A stretch of DNA of 64,000 nucleotides. Source: Rhizobium sp. BK376. GTDB lineage: Bacteria; Pseudomonadota; Alphaproteobacteria; Rhizobiales; Rhizobiaceae. Of the stretch, positions 62,246-64,000 are shown one piece after another. The stretch spans positions 124,001 through 188,000 of the forward strand of contig NZ_SLZG01000012.1 of the NCBI RefSeq assembly GCF_004341625.1, in the 5' to 3' direction. The notes under the pieces are model-generated. The model searched no databases. It was not told where the DNA came from and saw only the letters and a program-made list of their open reading frames with translations. Position 1 is the stretch's first letter. Each line of letters starts with the position of its first letter. The position numbers were made by a program, and so were the translations under genes.

Positions 62246-63859
62246 ATGGCTTCCGCAACGACAACAACAGGCCCGAGCGCAGCTTCGGGCCAAGCCGTTG
62301 GGGCTCCGGCTTCCGAGCACATGGACCCGCGGCGCCTCATCGCGTTTTTCGCGATGGTCCTCGGCATGTTCATGTCGATCCTCGATATTCAGATCGTATC
62401 GGCCTCGTTGTCTGAAATTCAGGCAGGCCTCGGTGCGGGTTCGGATGAAATTCCGTGGGTGCAGACCTCCTACCTGATCGCGGAGGTCATCATGATCCCG
62501 CTCTCGGGCACGCTCGGCCGCATCATATCCACACGCTATTTGTTTGCCGCTGCTGCCGCAGGCTTCACGATGTCGAGCGCGCTTTGCGCGACCGCGACCA
62601 ATATCGACCAGATGATCATCTACCGCGCCATCCAAGGCTTCATCGGCGGTGGCATGATCCCTTCCGTCTTTGCTGCGGCCTTCACGATCTTTCCGGCGTC
62701 TAAGCGCAATGTGGTGTCTCCGATCATCGGCCTCATCGCGACGCTGGCACCGACAATCGGTCCGACCGTCGGCGGTTATCTCAGCAATGCCTTTTCGTGG
62801 CACTGGCTGTTCCTCGTCAACATTCCTCCGGGCATCATCGTCACCATCGTGACCTGGAACTTCATCGATTTCGACAAGCCTGAGCTGTCTCTGATGAAGA
62901 AGTTCGACTGGTGGGGCCTGCTGTCCATGGCAGTCTTCCTGGGCGCGCTGGAATACGTGCTCGAAGAGGGCAATACCAAGGATTGGTTCAACGACGACAT
63001 TATCGTCTGGTGCGCAATCGCATCGGCGGTTGGCGCCGTGGTGTTTTTCTATCGCGCCTTCAAGGTGGACTTCCCGATCGTCGACCTCAGGGCTTTCTCA
63101 AACAAGAATTTCGCGCTCGGCTCGATGTTCTCCTTCGTCATGGGGATCGGGCTCTATGGGCTCACCTATATCTATCCGGTCTATCTCGGTCGTATCCGTG
63201 GTTACGATTCACTGATGATCGGCGAGACGATGTTCGTCTCCGGCCTTGCGATGTTCTTCACCGCTCCGCTTGCGGGCTTCCTGTCGGGCAAGTTCGATCT
63301 TCGCATCCTGATGGCGATCGGCTTCGCGAGCTTCGCTTCGGGCACCTATATAATGACGGGCCTGACGGCCGACTGGGACTTCTGGGAACTGCTTATCCCG
63401 CAGATCCTGCGCGGCTTCGGGCTGATGCTCTGCATGGTGCCGATCAACAATATCGCGCTCGGCACCATGCCACCGGCGCGTATGCGCGGCGCCTCCGGCC
63501 TGTTCAACCTGACCAGAAATCTCGGTGGCGCGGTCGGGCTGGCGATCATCAACACTTTGCTGACGACGAGGCAGGACCAGCATTACTTCCGTCTGCGCGA
63601 CAACGTTCACTGGGGCAACCCGATGGCGCTCGACCAGATGAACAGCATGACCGCAAACAATGCTGCCGCAGGGCTCGACGCATCCCAGAGCGCATTGAAG
63701 CAGATGGTCAATATCGTCGAGCAGCAGGCAATGATCATGTCCTTCGGGGATGTTTTCATGCTGCTGACCGTGCTGTTCATCGCGATGATCTTCGGAACGA
63801 TGGTAATCAGCAAGCCGAGACCTCCGCAGCCAGGCGCTGCCGGCGGCGGTGGTCACTGA
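62246..63859 (+). CDS. emrB: EmrB-type DHA2 MFS drug exporter
   Basis: Exporter of 537 residues with 14 predicted membrane segments. The N-terminal SILDIQIVSASLSEIQAGL is motif D1 of the DHA2 family, GPTVGGYLSNAFSWHWLFLVNIPPG covers motif C, and RIISTRYLFAAAAAGF is motif A. It works with the EmrA-like protein upstream to expel hydrophobic drugs or uncouplers. The substrate is unknown. Regulated by the divergent TetR protein. Followed by a clear terminator. Confidence 0.92.
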   Translation: MASATTTTGPSAASGQAVGAPASEHMDPRRLIAFFAMVLGMFMSILDIQIVSASLSEIQAGLGAGSDEIPWVQTSYLIAEVIMIPLSGTLGRIISTRYLFAAAAAGFTMSSALCATATNIDQMIIYRAIQGFIGGGMIPSVFAAAFTIFPASKRNVVSPIIGLIATLAPTIGPTVGGYLSNAFSWHWLFLVNIPPGIIVTIVTWNFIDFDKPELSLMKKFDWWGLLSMAVFLGALEYVLEEGNTKDWFNDDIIVWCAIASAVGAVVFFYRAFKVDFPIVDLRAFSNKNFALGSMFSFVMGIGLYGLTYIYPVYLGRIRGYDSLMIGETMFVSGLAMFFTAPLAGFLSGKFDLRILMAIGFASFASGTYIMTGLTADWDFWELLIPQILRGFGLMLCMVPINNIALGTMPPARMRGASGLFNLTRNLGGAVGLAIINTLLTTRQDQHYFRLRDNVHWGNPMALDQMNSMTANNAAAGLDASQSALKQMVNIVEQQAMIMSFGDVFMLLTVLFIAMIFGTMVISKPRPPQPGAAGGGGH

Positions 63860-63876
63860 GCTCATCCATTCTTCGA

Positions 63877-63905
63877 AAAAGGCTCCCTCGCGGGGCCTTT
63901 TTCAT
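63877..63905 (+). terminator. Intrinsic terminator of the efflux operon
   Basis: AAAAGGCTCC (63877-63886) pairs with GGGGCCTTTT (63893-63902) with one G-T wobble and continues into TTT. Confidence 0.85.
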
Positions 63906-63940
63906 TTGCGCCAAATTGAAAATGGCGGCTTCGGCGACTT

Positions 63941-63960
63941 TTTGATTTACGTACATCAAA
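63941..63960. promoter_or_regulatory. Imperfect palindrome upstream of the edge gene
   Basis: TTTGAT (63941-63946) and ATCAAA (63955-63960) flank TTACGTAC, giving a 20-base palindrome with one mismatched pair. The spacing does not match FNR/FixK boxes. It may be an operator for the gene starting at 63992. Confidence 0.35.
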
Positions 63961-63991
63961 TTCTGATCTAATGGTCTCGTCAGGAGGAGCG

Positions 63992-64000
63992 ATGAGGCCG
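63992..64000 (+). CDS. Possible start of a gene cut by the window edge
   Basis: ATG 63992 is preceded by AGGAGGAG (about 63982-63989), a near-perfect ribosome binding site. Only three codons (Met-Arg-Pro) are inside the window, so no product can be named. Confidence 0.4.

Noticed and set aside
63941..63960. FNR/FixK-type box
   Set aside because: The TTGAT and ATCAA arms are separated by eight bases, not four as in the FNR consensus, so only a generic palindrome is reported.

Overview
The window looks like chromosomal DNA of a member of the Rhizobiaceae (Rhizobium/Agrobacterium/Sinorhizobium group). The reasons are its GC-rich coding style, the maf-yacG-tRNA-Phe neighbourhood, a sorbitol/mannitol SmoEFGK-MtlK operon of the type known in Sinorhizobium and Rhodobacter, many ABC importers with SorC-, IclR-, RpiR- and LysR-type regulators, and short GC-rich interspersed palindromes typical of rhizobial intergenic DNA. 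Housekeeping genes (maf, yacG, tRNA-Phe, nth, tal, lysS, gltX) argue against a plasmid. No rRNA, transposase, integrase or CRISPR array is visible.

Layout. 0-1.3 kb: maf, yacG, tRNA-Phe. 1.7-6.5 kb: the prkA-yeaH-spoVR stress operon. 6.5-13.4 kb: a drug exporter, small proteins, and a leftward two-component system followed by a ROK sugar kinase and CutC. 13.7-23.5 kb: a polyol region with a FucU/RbsD mutarotase, a SorC regulator, SmoEFGK transport, a mannitol-type dehydrogenase, a HAD phosphatase and a D-ribulokinase-type FGGY kinase. 23.6-30.4 kb: an RpiR regulator, an EI24/CysZ-like membrane protein, nth, a DUF2244 protein, an Ada-type methyltransferase, a second SorC regulator and transaldolase. 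30.4-43.6 kb: a divergent catabolic cluster. Leftward it encodes IclR, an amidohydrolase, a MaoC-like protein and a CaiB/BaiF CoA-transferase. Rightward it encodes a sugar ABC importer, a mandelate-racemase-family enzyme, an L-rhamnose-mutarotase-like protein, a Gfo/Idh oxidoreductase, a second MaoC protein, a binding-protein-like protein with no signal peptide, and an SDR. 43.7-46.6 kb: a DUF1345 membrane protein, a GST, a GAF histidine kinase and DUF1328. 46.7-53.3 kb: a leftward putrescine/spermidine-type ABC importer with gamma-aminobutyraldehyde-type dehydrogenase and a LysR regulator. 53.6-55.8 kb: an unknown membrane-anchored protein and an AT-richer HNH-like orphan. 56-64 kb: lysS, gltX, a TerC-family protein, and a TetR-controlled EmrAB-type efflux operon.

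The genes mostly form self-contained uptake-plus-catabolism modules, each with its own regulator. The most interesting is the 13-kb divergent cluster. It joins the enzymes of a non-phosphorylating (fuconate-like) sugar-acid pathway to CoA-thioester enzymes (a CoA-transferase and two MaoC paralogues, one of which lacks the catalytic His). It has no obvious final cleavage enzyme, so its chemistry cannot be read directly from known pathways. A second theme is RNA structure: in all three ABC operons a hairpin or palindromic repeat lies directly after the binding-protein gene. Several strong palindromes also sit next to regulator genes and are good operator candidates.
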